DNA from: Mastigocoleus testarum BC008
GTDB lineage: Bacteria > Cyanobacteriota > Cyanobacteriia > Cyanobacteriales > Nostocaceae
Length of the DNA: 64,000 bases
NCBI RefSeq assembly: GCF_001456025.1
Contig: NZ_LMTZ01000083.1
Location: forward strand, 16,577-80,576
Direction of reading: 5' to 3'
Positions within the stretch are counted from its first letter, which is position 1; each line of letters begins with the position of its first letter. The notes under the pieces are model-generated. The model did no database searches. It was not told where the DNA came from and saw nothing but the letters and a program-made list of their open reading frames with translations. The position numbers were made by a program, and so were the translations under genes. Below, one piece after another: positions 9,615 to 19,075 of this stretch.

Positions 9615-9870
9615 GGTGAGCCCGCGCCTTACGGCGTTAGCATAGCGTGGCGTTAGCCATATGGGTATTAGGGATTGGGGATAGCACTGCGTGCCGCCGC
9701 AAGCGGCATATGGGGATTGGGGATTGGGGTGAGTCCGCGCCTTACAGCGAGTGGAGATTGATACCAAATCCGATTTTTAAAACCCCTTTATATTTTTTGG
9801 GATTTCCCCCCACACTTCCCACACCTCCCACACTTCCCTCTCTCATTCTGAAAAGGGGTAATTAATCCGG
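9615..9870. repeat. Cluster of dispersed and tandem repeats (GATTGGGG, CGTGGCGTTAGCCATA)
   Basis: The GC-rich elements GCCTTACGGCGTTAGCATAG and CGTGGCGTTAGCCATA are mixed with GGGATTGGGGATTGGGG runs and a CACACTTCCC tract. The CGTGGCGTTAGCCATA block recurs near 18067 and 19057. Frames reading through here have repetitive, non-protein-like translations. Confidence 0.6.
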
Positions 9871-10076
9871 ATTTAGTATGAGATACCAATTACCAGCGCT
9901 CGCAATTGCTGCAACTAAATTCTGCTCGGCGCAAACTCACCCAATCACCAGTCGCCAGTACCCAATTGCCAATCTAAAACCCCCTATCCTAAGTAAATTC
10001 TTCTTAAAGATAGAGGTTGATTTAGTTTCTCTTATCTTTTTTTGATAAATTTTCACTAAAAATCTGTGTTGCCTGT

Positions 10077-10082
10077 TACAAT
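10077..10082 (+). promoter_or_regulatory. Possible extended -10 promoter of a small RNA
   Basis: TGTTACAAT (10074-10082) is an extended -10 element (TGn plus TACAAT) with no obvious -35. A transcript would start near 10089 and run into the terminator at 10177-10205. Confidence 0.3.
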
Positions 10083-10088
10083 ATTGTT

Positions 10089-10205
10089 AAGAAACATTAC
10101 CCGATGCGTTTTGGGAACGCGCCGGATAAGGTTTAACTCTTTTGAGAAGACAACGTTAAGAAAAGGTTATTTTACGGACCAGCTGTGGTAGGCTGGTCTT
10201 TCTTT
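10089..10205 (+). ncRNA. Candidate structured small RNA
   Basis: This segment of about 117 nt has no coding potential. It lies between an extended -10 and a strong intrinsic terminator. Inside it, CCGATGCGTT (10111-10120) can pair with AACGCGCCGG (10126-10135) as an interrupted GC-rich stem around a TTGGG loop. It does not resemble 6S, Yfr1, tmRNA or RNase P RNA as I know them. It lies beyond the 3' end of the convergent porin gene, so porin antisense action is not indicated by position. Existence as a transcript is inference. Confidence 0.35.
10177..10205 (+). terminator. Rho-independent terminator
   Basis: GACCAGC (10177-10183) pairs with GCTGGTC (10192-10198) across an 8-nt loop, followed by TTTCTTTATT. 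It does not follow any coding region on this strand, which is the main argument for an upstream small RNA. Confidence 0.75.
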
Positions 10206-10388
10206 ATTCCTCTGAGGACAAAGTATTTATTTCTTGACTTGAGACTGAAAATTACTTTCTCTTCTCCAATCAAGAGTCAAGGAAGTAAAATTCTAGATCT
10301 TGATAAATTAATGTCAGAAATAAAATGCCAAAAATAATTTCAGATTGTGTAATTTCAGATTTTGTAATTTCAGATTTTGAGTTGCTGA

Positions 10389-12017
10389 TTAGAAAGTAAA
10401 GGTTGTTCTGAAAGTTCCAATTACAATATCGTCGTTGTTGCTGTTGTGGTCAGGGGCTGTGAGCCAGATGACTCCTGGTGTTACACTAATGTTGTCATTA
10501 ACTTTGTACTGATAGAATGCCTCAATGTGATAAGAGGTATCGCGATCCTCATTTAAACCATCAATACTTGAATCGGTAACTTTTGGTTCCATACCGAATA
10601 TTATACCACCTAAGTTGCCTTTTTTGCCTAAATCTGGTAAGCCAAGGGTTACAGCCCAATTCCAGACATCCGCTTGACCGCGATCGGGGAAGGCTGCAGA
10701 TGTTGAAAGATTGCGTACATTTGAATAACCAGCCCAACCGCCTAATACTAGGTTTTTACTCAGACCTAAAGAAGCTTGAACGCCATAAGAATTACTCGAG
10801 TATGGAGTATCTGCAAGATTAGTTGCATTGTCTATAGGTGATGTAACGTTTAAAGTCGCTGCATTACTTCCTGCACCTCCAAATTGGTTGTAGGAATTAA
10901 TGTAGGTTAAACCAACTTTGAAGCGGTCGCTAGGCTCTAGGGTAAGTTGCGCCAATGCTCCATAAGACCCTTGAAATAAACCATTATCAGTACTTGGATC
11001 GCTAGCAGAACCCGCTAAGTAAGCCAAACTTAAAGATAAGCCCTTACCAAATTCCTGAGTAACGCCAACACCAGAACCATCCATTGCTCCATAAATTGGG
11101 TTACGAGTACCGAAGGTAGATAAAGCACCTTCTGTACCGTCACCGTCAAATAGGTTAACTGTATCGACTACATCATCTGCTGCACCAGCATTGGCGATGG
11201 CAATAACGTTAGTTTTTTTAGTCAGCGGAAAACTGTACCATAAAGCATCTAAAGCTGCATCATTGTCTCCTGTATCGCCAGCAAAGGCTAACCCACCTTC
11301 TGGAGTACCCAGATCGGGGGCAACAATATTATTAGTTTGGATTCGAGTGTAAAGGGTATCTTTACCAGTGAAACTGCTAACGAAGTTAATTCGCGCTCTA
11401 GCTCCTAGGGCTGTATTATCATCATTTGTGTTTCCTTCAAACACATCAGTTATACCCACAACCAATTCTCCTTCGAGTTTGGATGTAGTTGAAAACTGAT
11501 TTGCTTCTAGTTCTGCTGTACGTGCTTCAACCGCATCTACACGACCGCGTAATGTTGCTAACTCTGCTGAAAATTCTTCTTGTAATCTTTCCAGAGCAAC
11601 AATATCTTCCTTACTAACTGCATCAGCAGTAGCAGTTGCAATTAATTCATTTACTCGGTCGAGACAAGCATTTAATCCTGCGGCAAATTCGTATCTTGTC
11701 AATGCTCTATTTCCGCGATAAGTGCTGTTGGGATATCCTGCGATACAGCCATAACGTTCTACCAAGGATTGTAGTGATTGAAATGCCCAATCCGTTGGTT
11801 GTACGTCTGATAGTTGAGATACGGAGGTAACTTGTGCCATGAGTCGATCTTGTTTGGCACTTTCAATGTGAACTTCTGGATTGACGATCACAGAATTTGA
11901 CTCTGTTTGAGATTCTGTTGCAGCAGATATTTCATTTGCTGATGCTATAGTCCCAAAATTCGCGATCGCTGCAAAAATTGCTGAACTAGTAAGCAAAGAT
12001 TGCCAAACTTTTTTCAT
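10389..12017 (-). CDS. SLH-domain outer-membrane porin (OprB / cyanobacterial iron-uptake porin family)
   Basis: This is a typical cyanobacterial porin of about 540 residues. It has a signal peptide (MKKVWQSLLTSSAIFAAIANFG, cleavage after the SANA-like segment). Then come an SLH domain (VQPTDWAFQSLQSLVERYGC, ALTRYEFAAGLNACLDRV) that anchors it to the cell wall, a coiled coil (ALERLQEEFSAELATLRGRVDAVEART) and a long OprB beta-barrel ending in Phe (IGTFRTTFTF). It mediates passive solute or ion passage across the outer membrane. I start it at ATG 12017, which has AGGA eight bases upstream; an in-frame GTG five codons earlier is less likely. It is monocistronic with a long AT-rich leader. Confidence 0.9.
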   Translation of the reverse strand: MKKVWQSLLTSSAIFAAIANFGTIASANEISAATESQTESNSVIVNPEVHIESAKQDRLMAQVTSVSQLSDVQPTDWAFQSLQSLVERYGCIAGYPNSTYRGNRALTRYEFAAGLNACLDRVNELIATATADAVSKEDIVALERLQEEFSAELATLRGRVDAVEARTAELEANQFSTTSKLEGELVVGITDVFEGNTNDDNTALGARARINFVSSFTGKDTLYTRIQTNNIVAPDLGTPEGGLAFAGDTGDNDAALDALWYSFPLTKKTNVIAIANAGAADDVVDTVNLFDGDGTEGALSTFGTRNPIYGAMDGSGVGVTQEFGKGLSLSLAYLAGSASDPSTDNGLFQGSYGALAQLTLEPSDRFKVGLTYINSYNQFGGAGSNAATLNVTSPIDNATNLADTPYSSNSYGVQASLGLSKNLVLGGWAGYSNVRNLSTSAAFPDRGQADVWNWAVTLGLPDLGKKGNLGGIIFGMEPKVTDSSIDGLNEDRDTSYHIEAFYQYKVNDNISVTPGVIWLTAPDHNSNNDDIVIGTFRTTFTF

Positions 12018-12496
12018 ATTTTTATTCCTCACACTGAATATTAGCTGTATGACAAAATACTCTCTACAGCCATGATTTTATTGAGAAATATTATTAATCC
12101 AATCAGTGTAAAAAGCAATGTTTTTAACGACAATCTTATAAAAATAGTAGTTATTTGTTAATCTAAGCTGTAAATTTATTTACGCGTATTTAAAGTAATA
12201 TTTCTATTGAATAATGCTTAAATTAATTATGCAAATGTATTTTTGCTTGAAATTTGAGCAATACTTATTTTTGTATGATAAAACAGTTACAGAACAAAAA
12301 CAAAATATTTAAAGTAACAAGCTACTTTTATTAAGCTTAACTGTATTGATATTAGCTTGCATTAATTTGGTTAGATATAATTTTTTTATTACATATATTT
12401 TGGGTTGGATAAAGTAATTTATTTGATGTAATGAATTGTGCTCCAAAATAATTCTCGTCTCAAAATCTTGAATCTAAAAAAAAATTTCGCTAAAGC
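12018..12496. other. AT-rich leader region between the porin gene and tRNA-Phe
   Basis: About 480 bp without genes. It must contain the porin promoter. A long untranslated leader is likely but no structured element could be singled out. Confidence 0.35.
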
Positions 12497-12525
12497 TTGC
12501 AAAATTCTGTGACCTTTGCTATTGT
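12497..12525 (+). promoter_or_regulatory. Possible tRNA-Phe promoter
   Basis: TTGCAA (12497-12502), a 17-bp spacer and TATTGT (12520-12525) lie 26 bp before the mature tRNA. Each box matches consensus at 4 of 6 positions. Confidence 0.3.
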
Positions 12526-12551
12526 TAATAATCGTAAATTCAAATACGTCC

Positions 12552-12624
<73 letters not shown>

Positions 12625-12632
12625 TACATAAA

Positions 12633-12668
12633 TCCTTGAAACTGGTTTTAGTTTCAAGGATTTTTATT
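12633..12668 (+). terminator. Terminator of tRNA-Phe
   Basis: TCCTTGAAAC (12633-12642) and GTTTCAAGGA (12651-12660) form a perfect 10-bp stem with an 8-nt loop, followed by TTTTTATT. Confidence 0.88.
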
Positions 12669-12742
12669 ACAGTAATAATATCGAAACAAAAATATAGCCT
12701 TCGTTGCGTAGAATTGCGAAATCACACCTCAAGCCTGACACC

Positions 12743-13705
12743 CTAATAGTCGCTGACTTGTTCTTGCAAAAACTTATCGAAGATGAATCGATCAGGGAGA
12801 GAAGGTTGTGCTCCCGGCTTGGTAGTAGCTAAAGCACCTGCTGCAGCGCCCCAAACCACTGCTTTTTTTAAAGATTTTCCCTCGGCTAATGCTGTGGCAA
12901 AACCAGCATTGAAAGCATCACCAGCAGCAGTTGTATCAACAGCTGAAACGGGAAATGCAGGAAGAAAAAATCTTTGGTCGGGGGTCGCACAATAAACTCC
13001 TCGCTCGCCAAGTTTTATCAGTAGGCATTTCAAATTAACATTGTTGAACTTATTGGTACCCCTGGTCATCTTTTGTAATAACAGATCTGCTGCTCTGTGG
13101 GCTGACTCTTCCCCATCAACAGTAAAACCTACTAACTGTCCGGCTTCTACTTCATTCGGAGTCATAATATTCACCAGGGATAAGAGTTCTTCAGGAATAT
13201 CAGATCGTGCTGGTGCTGGGTCAAGAATGACAGTTACACCCCTGTCTCGAGCTGCTTTTGCTGCTGCTAAAACTGCAGGAATAGGAATTTCCAATTGCAG
13301 TAAAAGCGCTTGTGCTGTTGGTAATAAACGGGATAATCGTTCGACATCATCCAGATCTACCCTTCCATTTGCACCTGGTATGACAATGATTTGATTTTCA
13401 CCCGCATCGTCAACAGTAATAATTGCAACGCCAGAATTAACGGTTTCATCGACAAAGACATTTTCAGTTTCCACACCAGCAGCTTGTAAATTCGCAATCA
13501 GCTCGTTACCAAAACTTTGAGCGCCAACACGTCCCACCATGTGGGTTGGAATTCCCAAACGCGCGATCGCAACAGCCTGATTTGCTCCTTTACCTCCGGA
13601 TACACTAAAAAAATCTCGTCCTAGCAACGTTTCTCCTGCTAGTGGTAACCGAGGTGCTGTCGCCACTAAGTCTTTATTTATGCTGCCAAAGACGATAATG
13701 CTCAT
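12743..13705 (-). CDS. rbsK: Ribokinase (PfkB family)
   Basis: The 320-residue protein carries both PfkB signatures: SGGKGANQAVAIARLG near residue 36 (sugar binding) and DTTAAGDAFNAGFA near 265 (ATP site and catalytic Asp). The canonical GAGD anion hole is AAGD here. FGSINKDLVATAPRLPLAGET at the N terminus is typical of ribokinase rather than fructokinase or adenosine kinase. It phosphorylates D-ribose to ribose-5-phosphate. No ribose transporter adjoins it. Length and domain order are normal. Confidence 0.9.
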   Translation of the reverse strand: MSIIVFGSINKDLVATAPRLPLAGETLLGRDFFSVSGGKGANQAVAIARLGIPTHMVGRVGAQSFGNELIANLQAAGVETENVFVDETVNSGVAIITVDDAGENQIIVIPGANGRVDLDDVERLSRLLPTAQALLLQLEIPIPAVLAAAKAARDRGVTVILDPAPARSDIPEELLSLVNIMTPNEVEAGQLVGFTVDGEESAHRAADLLLQKMTRGTNKFNNVNLKCLLIKLGERGVYCATPDQRFFLPAFPVSAVDTTAAGDAFNAGFATALAEGKSLKKAVVWGAAAGALATTKPGAQPSLPDRFIFDKFLQEQVSDY

Positions 13706-13947
13706 AAACTTATTAAAAATAGCGAACCAGCGAAATAATATGCCATCAGATAAGTCCGATGCAAAGCGATAGTAAAGATTTACTTGTTTTTAAACACATC
13801 TACTTTCGATTGCTCAAAATTTCACAAGCTCCTGTTGTTTTGAAAACAGGTATAGAGTGTATTGCAAAGTTTTAAGGTAAATATTCACAAATAAATTTTA
13901 TAGTCGATGTTATCTTTGACTACAAAATTTACAACTATATATCGCAT

Positions 13948-14964
13948 ATGGTGAGGTCTATGAAGAAGAGTTTATTTGCTGGTGGAATAATTTGCTTGCT
14001 ACTAGGGACTGGAATCAAGTATGTACAAACCCCCGCACACGCACAACCAAGAGCAGAACAAAAATCACCAAACGTATCTACAGATACAGAAAATTCTGAA
14101 CAACCCCAACTAAAAAGTCCCCAAGCATCTAAAGTTAAATTACTCAATCGTGGTGCAGAACCCAGACAAAAATTGCGCTTTCAACCTGTCGCTGGTAGCA
14201 AACAGCAGTCAGTGATGATGACAAAAACCAATATGAAAATGTCACTTGATGGAAAGCCAGTACCAGCTTTTAATATTCCTGCTACTGAAGTAACCGTTAA
14301 TACTGTTGTTAATAAGGTGGAACCGAATGGAGATATTAGCTACGATTTCTCCTATTCAGACATAGATGTCATTAAAGACCCCAATGTCCAACCACAAATA
14401 CTTGAAGCAATGCGAAAACAGTTTGCACAACTTAAGGGAATGAAGGGTTCTGGAGTGATGGATAATCGTGGTAATCCCAAAAAATTTAACTTGGTTGCAT
14501 CTGATATTAAAGATCCAATGCTCAAACAGATGATGCAACAAGTCAGTAATTCCCTCAGTAAAGTATCTTCTCCTGTTCCTCAAGAAGCTGTGGGTAAAGG
14601 AGCTGAATGGGTCGTAACCAATAAGGTTGGTTTTAGCGGTATAAATATCATCCAAACACAAACATACAAACTATTGGATATTAAAGATGGTGTTGCAACT
14701 CTCCAGGCTAAAGTTGACCAACAAGCCCAAGCAATGCAAAAAGTGACTTTACCAGGACTACCACCCAGCGCCGCACTAACTCTTCAATCTTATAAAGGTA
14801 ATGGAGAGGGAAAATACCAAATAATGCTCGATAAATTAATGCCGATTACTTCTAATATCTCTGTTGCTTCTAATGTGAATTGGAAAGGTAAATTTACCTC
14901 TAAACAAGAAGATACAAATATGAATCAAGAAGTTTTGGTAAATGTAAATATGAAGTCAAAATAA
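13948..14964 (+). CDS. Secreted DUF6263-like protein of unknown function
   Basis: The 338-residue protein has a signal peptide (KKSLFAGGIICLLLGTGIKYVQTPAHA), a Gln/Ser/Pro-rich linker and a beta-rich domain. That domain includes LRFQPVAGSKQQSVMMTKT and ends in alternating SNVNWKGKFTSK. It looks like the DUF6263 family of exported cyanobacterial proteins, which has no established function. The start could be ATG 13948 or ATG 13960; the latter puts GAGG at 13953-13956 just upstream and gives the more normal MKK signal peptide. A good terminator follows. Confidence 0.7.
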   Translation: MVRSMKKSLFAGGIICLLLGTGIKYVQTPAHAQPRAEQKSPNVSTDTENSEQPQLKSPQASKVKLLNRGAEPRQKLRFQPVAGSKQQSVMMTKTNMKMSLDGKPVPAFNIPATEVTVNTVVNKVEPNGDISYDFSYSDIDVIKDPNVQPQILEAMRKQFAQLKGMKGSGVMDNRGNPKKFNLVASDIKDPMLKQMMQQVSNSLSKVSSPVPQEAVGKGAEWVVTNKVGFSGINIIQTQTYKLLDIKDGVATLQAKVDQQAQAMQKVTLPGLPPSAALTLQSYKGNGEGKYQIMLDKLMPITSNISVASNVNWKGKFTSKQEDTNMNQEVLVNVNMKSK

Positions 14965-15016
14965 AAATTCTTCTTCTTTACATACCTAGAAAATATCACC
15001 AATAAGAGATAAGAAC

Positions 15017-15050
15017 AGCCAAGAATGCAAATAATTCTTGGCTAAATTTC
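15017..15050 (+). terminator. Terminator after the DUF6263-like gene
   Basis: AGCCAAGAAT (15017-15026) pairs perfectly with ATTCTTGGCT (15034-15043) across a 7-nt loop, followed by an AAATTTCTATTTG tail. Confidence 0.75.
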
Positions 15051-15579
15051 TATTTGTTTGTTTTTCCATTGAACTGAATAGTTGTAATTTTACTGGTATT
15101 AATACAAATCTCAAATAGGTAGATTTTATCTACTATAATTGATATTATTTTTATCTTGAAATTAACTCTTCAAGAGTAGAGAATAATTAATTTTATTATG
15201 TAGTAATTATGGCATTTATATCATCGTCATGAATTGTATTTTATTAACCTTGCTGTAATACTAAATACTATGAATAATATTTCTTCAGGCATACTATATA
15301 ATAGAAATTTATTATATGTTACAAGTATCTATAGTTATGTGTAAAATTAGTGTATTTTGTCTTTGCAAAAGATATTTATTTTGGTTTATATAATCTCTAA
15401 TTATACTCTAAAAAATGGGTTTTTATTTTACCTAAAACCAATACAAAATAAAAGTATCTTTCCAAAACACGTTTAGTAGAAATCACACTTTTGTATACTA
15501 AACTTTTGTATACTAAGCTGAATAAGAATATATCATTCAACTTTAATTCAACTTTAAAACTAGAAGGTAATTATTAACC
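15051..15579. other. AT-rich intergenic region
   Basis: No gene, repeat or RNA recognised. A short direct repeat (TTTTGTATACTAA twice near 15490-15515) sits about 70 bp before the patatin ATG and could be regulatory. Confidence 0.35.
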
Positions 15580-16761
15580 ATGCCTTTTCGGATTTTGAGC
15601 TTAGATGGCGGTGGTATTAGAGGGGTCGTAACAGCACAAATACTCTCATTAATTGAAAGGCAAATTGAGCAACCATTAAATGAGTATTTTGATTTAATTG
15701 CAGGAACTTCTACAGGTTCTATTTTAGCTGCAGCTATAGCTACAGGGATTAGAAGCGAAAAAATAGTAGAATTCTACAAAGAGAACAGTTCACTAATATT
15801 TCCTTACCAGAGTCGCTTTTCACTTAAAAGAATAAAATTAATTTTTAAGCATGGAGTATCAGCACCCAAGTACTCAGATCGAGGTTTAACTCAAGTATTA
15901 AAAAGTGTTTTTGGCGATAAAACTATTTTTGATATCCCTTCACCATTATTATTAATAGTTGCTTACGATACGATTGAAAGAAAGCCAATTGTTTTTAAAA
16001 GTTGGCGTCAAGATAAAGGTTATGGGAATATTCCCTTATGGGAGACTTGTGTTTCTTCTGCCTCTGCACCAACATATTTTCCCGCACATAAATTAGAAAA
16101 AATAATAAATGGTCAAGTTTACAAAGCATCGATAGATAACATCTATTTAGATGAAGATGCTTCATGTACAAATAATATATATAACAATACATTACTGAAA
16201 ATTATTAGTGGTCCTGGAAGTGGTCAAACTCGTAAAATCAAGAAATATATAGGGCGTCCCAGAAAAGCTATTTTAGATAAAGCCTGGAAGCAAATACCCA
16301 CTCAAAATTCTATATATTCAATTAAAACGATTTATTCAGCAATTGATGGTGGTGTAACAGCAAACAATCCATCTGCATGTGCTGTAGCAGAAGCTTTGAG
16401 ATTGGGTCATTCCTTAGAAAACATTACTGTACTTTCTTTAGGTACTGGGGATAGAACGCGAATCATCCCTTTTGAAAAAGCTCATCATTGGGGTTTAATA
16501 CAATGGGCACAACCATTAATAGGTGTAGCATTAGATGGATCGGCAGATGTATGCGAATATATAACCGATCAAATGGTTCGCTCCAGACTATTACGTTTAC
16601 AATTTAAATTAGATCGAGAGTTAACTGGTAAACGATTGAGTGATGATATTGATGATGTTAGTAAAGAAAATATAAATAATTTGATCGAAGCTGCAGAAGT
16701 ATACCTCCGACAACCAAATGTAGAGAAGTCGTTAAAAGAATTCTTAGAAAAAAATAAATAG
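15580..16761 (+). CDS. Patatin-like phospholipase with an inserted module
   Basis: The 393-residue protein has the patatin oxyanion motif DGGGIRG (residues 9-15), nucleophile elbow GTSTG (Ser44) and catalytic Asp257 in AIDGGV. Patatins hydrolyse membrane acyl lipids, and related CapV proteins are CBASS effectors. No cyclase or E1/E2/JAB partner is next to this gene, so a CBASS role is not supported. Between the strand that ends in YFPAHK and the DGG motif there is an extra segment (about 180-250) containing GPGSGQTRKIKKY and AWKQIPTQNSIYSI. It resembles a small beta module common in phage structural proteins. No signal peptide is visible. The GTAATTATTAACC before the ATG is a weak ribosome site. 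Confidence 0.87.
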   Translation: MPFRILSLDGGGIRGVVTAQILSLIERQIEQPLNEYFDLIAGTSTGSILAAAIATGIRSEKIVEFYKENSSLIFPYQSRFSLKRIKLIFKHGVSAPKYSDRGLTQVLKSVFGDKTIFDIPSPLLLIVAYDTIERKPIVFKSWRQDKGYGNIPLWETCVSSASAPTYFPAHKLEKIINGQVYKASIDNIYLDEDASCTNNIYNNTLLKIISGPGSGQTRKIKKYIGRPRKAILDKAWKQIPTQNSIYSIKTIYSAIDGGVTANNPSACAVAEALRLGHSLENITVLSLGTGDRTRIIPFEKAHHWGLIQWAQPLIGVALDGSADVCEYITDQMVRSRLLRLQFKLDRELTGKRLSDDIDDVSKENINNLIEAAEVYLRQPNVEKSLKEFLEKNK

Positions 16762-16818
16762 CTAATTATATATCAATGATCGATTAGTAATTACTAATTC
16801 CCAATTCCTAATCAAAAA

Positions 16819-17895
16819 TCACCTTAAAATATCACCAGACTCCACATCAAACCAATGAATATTTTGGGGAGGTAATACTAGTTTTATTTCCTTACTATCC
16901 CAACTTTGATCTGTTGGTAATAACGCACGAATTGTTAATGCTGGAGAATGAGAACTTTTTACATGGATGCTTACTAAGTTGTGCATTCCCAAGTTTTCCA
17001 CTAGAAAAACCTTTCCTTGAATTATCTGTTTGTCATCATCGGAAGTTACTAAACGAACATTTTCTGGACGAATACCCAGAACAATTTCTGATGGTACGGT
17101 AGGGATATCTGGTAATTGAATCTGAAAATCACCCAGCATTGCACTGCGACCTTTACAGGGTAGATTTAGTAAATTCATTTGCGGACTACCGACAAAACCA
17201 GCAACAAATAAATTAGCTGGATGATTGTAAATTCGTTCAGGTGGATCCAATTGTTGGATATAACCATTATTCAGAATTGCGACCTTAGAAGACAAAGTCA
17301 TTGCTTCTGTTTGGTCGTGGGTTACATAAACCACTGGTGCTTTTTCCCTTGCAAATATTTGTTTGAGATCTGCACGAACTCTTTCTCTAAGTAGTGCATC
17401 TAAGTTACTCAATGGTTCATCCAGCAAATATACTTCAGCACGCCGTACTAATGCTCGACCAACTGCGACTCGTTGTCTTTGTCCTCCTGATAATTGACCT
17501 GGTTTGCGATGTAGTAATTCTTTTAAACCAAGAAGTTCCACAACATTTGCTACGCGTTGTTGAATTTCAGCCCGAGGAACTTTTTTTAGCTTCAGTCCAG
17601 ATGATAGATTTTCATGTACCGTCATATGAGGATAAAGAGCATAACTTTGAAAAACCATCGCCATGTTGCGATCGCCAGGTCTTTTAAAAGTAATATCTTC
17701 ACCTCCCAGAATGACTTTACCGCGAGTTGGTTCTTCTAAACCCGCAATCATTCGTAGAGTGGTAGATTTTCCACAACCACTTGGACCCAATAAAGTAAGG
17801 AATTCATTATCATCAACCATCAAACTAACGTCTTTTACTGGGATAATTTTTGATGTGTAAGTCTTATTTAAGTTTCTCAATTCAAGTTTAGACAT
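16819..17895 (-). CDS. ABC transporter ATPase, MalK/UgpC type (carbohydrate importer)
   Basis: A 358-residue ATPase with Walker A GPSGCGKST, Q-loop MVFQSYALYPHMTV, signature LSGGQRQRVAVGRAL, Walker B VYLLDEP and switch His in VTHDQTEA. The C-terminal TOBE/MalK regulatory domain (LGIRPENVRL) marks the CUT1 sugar importer class. It is the last gene of a minus-strand cluster: binding protein, permease, permease, ATPase. Repeats separate it from the preceding permease by 196 bp, so the cluster may not be a single unbroken transcript. Confidence 0.92.
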   Translation of the reverse strand: MSKLELRNLNKTYTSKIIPVKDVSLMVDDNEFLTLLGPSGCGKSTTLRMIAGLEEPTRGKVILGGEDITFKRPGDRNMAMVFQSYALYPHMTVHENLSSGLKLKKVPRAEIQQRVANVVELLGLKELLHRKPGQLSGGQRQRVAVGRALVRRAEVYLLDEPLSNLDALLRERVRADLKQIFAREKAPVVYVTHDQTEAMTLSSKVAILNNGYIQQLDPPERIYNHPANLFVAGFVGSPQMNLLNLPCKGRSAMLGDFQIQLPDIPTVPSEIVLGIRPENVRLVTSDDDKQIIQGKVFLVENLGMHNLVSIHVKSSHSPALTIRALLPTDQSWDSKEIKLVLPPQNIHWFDVESGDILR

Positions 17896-18082
17896 TTTGA
17901 AATTGGTAATCGTTAATGGGTAACAGGTAATTGGTAATTGGTAATTGGTAATTGGTAACAGGTAATTGATAATTGGTAATTGGTAATTGGTAATTGGTAA
18001 CAGGTAATTGATAATTGGTAATTGGTAATTGGTAATTGGTAATTGGTAACTGTAGCCCGTAAGGGCGTGGCGTTAGCCATAA
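17896..18082. repeat. STRR heptamer array (TAATTGG) plus dispersed element
   Basis: TAATTGG-type heptamers (GGTAATTGG, GGTAACAGG and GATAATTGG variants) fill the spacer from about 17904 to 18049. They are followed by TGTAGCCCGTAAGGGCGTGG and CGTTAGCCATAA (18051-18082), which recur exactly at 19041-19072. This is the known STRR repeat class of heterocystous cyanobacteria, here lodged inside an ABC transporter cluster. Confidence 0.85.
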
Positions 18083-18091
18083 ACTGATAAA

Positions 18092-18976
18092 TTAACCCTT
18101 AACAGCTCCAGCGGTAAGACCTTGAACAATTTTTCGTTGGAAAAATAATACCAATACAACTAAAGGAAAAGTTCCCACAACTGTTGCTGCGGCGATAGAA
18201 CCATAAGGTATTTCATAACTGGATGCACCACCCAATTGTGCTGCAGCGATGGGAATAGTTTTCATGCTTTCCCGAGTAATAAATGTTAGAGCAAAAATAA
18301 ACTCATTCCAAGCAAAAATAAATGTCAAAATTCCTGTTGTTACTAACGCTGGAACAGTCATTGGTAGCAAAATATAAACTAACATTTGCACCGTGTTGTA
18401 ACCATCAATTCGTGCTGAATCTTCTAAGTCTTTAGGAAGTTGTTCAAAAAAGCTACGTAAAACTAAAATTGTGAGTGGCAAATTAATTGCTGTATAGGGA
18501 ATAATTAATGCCAAATAATTATTACCCAAATGTAGCCATTGAATGATTTCTAATAAGCCTAAGAATAATAAAATGCCAGGGAACAAAGTTACAATTAAAA
18601 TAGCAGCCAAAATAACTTTGCCACCCCATGGACGTAAACGAGCTAATGCATAAGCCGCAGGTGCTCCTACAGCTAATGCAAAGGCTGTTGAAACAAAAGA
18701 AATAAGGGCACTATTTAGTATATAAAGCCAAAAAGGACGCCTACTAAATAAATCAATATAATGTTTCCAAGTTAAACTCAGAGTAAAATAAGCCGTAGGA
18801 ACTTCTTCTATAGCTTCTTTAGTTTTAAATGAAGTCAATAATTGCCACATTACAGGAGCAAGGCAAAAAATAGTAATTAGAACCACGGCAAGCCATAATA
18901 ATATTTTTCTGCCTACATTTTTTGTAGTATTATTTTCTTCAGAATTAATTTTATATTTAGGAGAAACTGAAGTCAT
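18092..18976 (-). CDS. Carbohydrate ABC transporter permease, MalG type
   Basis: The 294-residue protein has six predicted membrane helices (first ILLWLAVVLITIFCLAPVMW). Its EAA loop, LEDSARIDGYNTVQMLVYILLP, is the coupling helix contacting the ATPase. It pairs with the MalF-type permease encoded upstream in the cluster to form the sugar channel. The substrate cannot be deduced: maltose/trehalose, sucrose and glucosylglycerol importers all belong to this class. Confidence 0.9.
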   Translation of the reverse strand: MTSVSPKYKINSEENNTTKNVGRKILLWLAVVLITIFCLAPVMWQLLTSFKTKEAIEEVPTAYFTLSLTWKHYIDLFSRRPFWLYILNSALISFVSTAFALAVGAPAAYALARLRPWGGKVILAAILIVTLFPGILLFLGLLEIIQWLHLGNNYLALIIPYTAINLPLTILVLRSFFEQLPKDLEDSARIDGYNTVQMLVYILLPMTVPALVTTGILTFIFAWNEFIFALTFITRESMKTIPIAAAQLGGASSYEIPYGSIAAATVVGTFPLVVLVLFFQRKIVQGLTAGAVKG

Positions 18977-18989
18977 TTGTTTGGGATAA

Positions 18990-19075
18990 TTGAAAATTTA
19001 CTAACTGATAATTGGTAATTGGTAATTGTTAATTGGTAACTGTAGCCCGTAAGGGCGTGGCGTTAGCCATAAGTA
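18990..19075. repeat. STRR and dispersed element between the two permease genes
   Basis: TGATAATTGGTAATTGG heptamers are followed by a second identical copy of the TGTAGCCCGTAAGGGCGTGG element (19041-19072). Confidence 0.8.

Noticed and set aside
9647-9865. Plus-strand frame in the repeat cluster after rqcH
   Set aside because: Built from GATTGGGG and related repeats; no protein-like features.
13041-13394. Plus-strand frame of 117 codons inside rbsK
   Set aside because: Shadow of the ribokinase gene on the other strand; low-complexity Ala/Ser/Arg composition.
15580-16761. CBASS operon with the patatin as effector
   Set aside because: No CD-NTase, HORMA, TRIP13 or E1/E2/JAB gene lies nearby; a lone patatin does not support CBASS.
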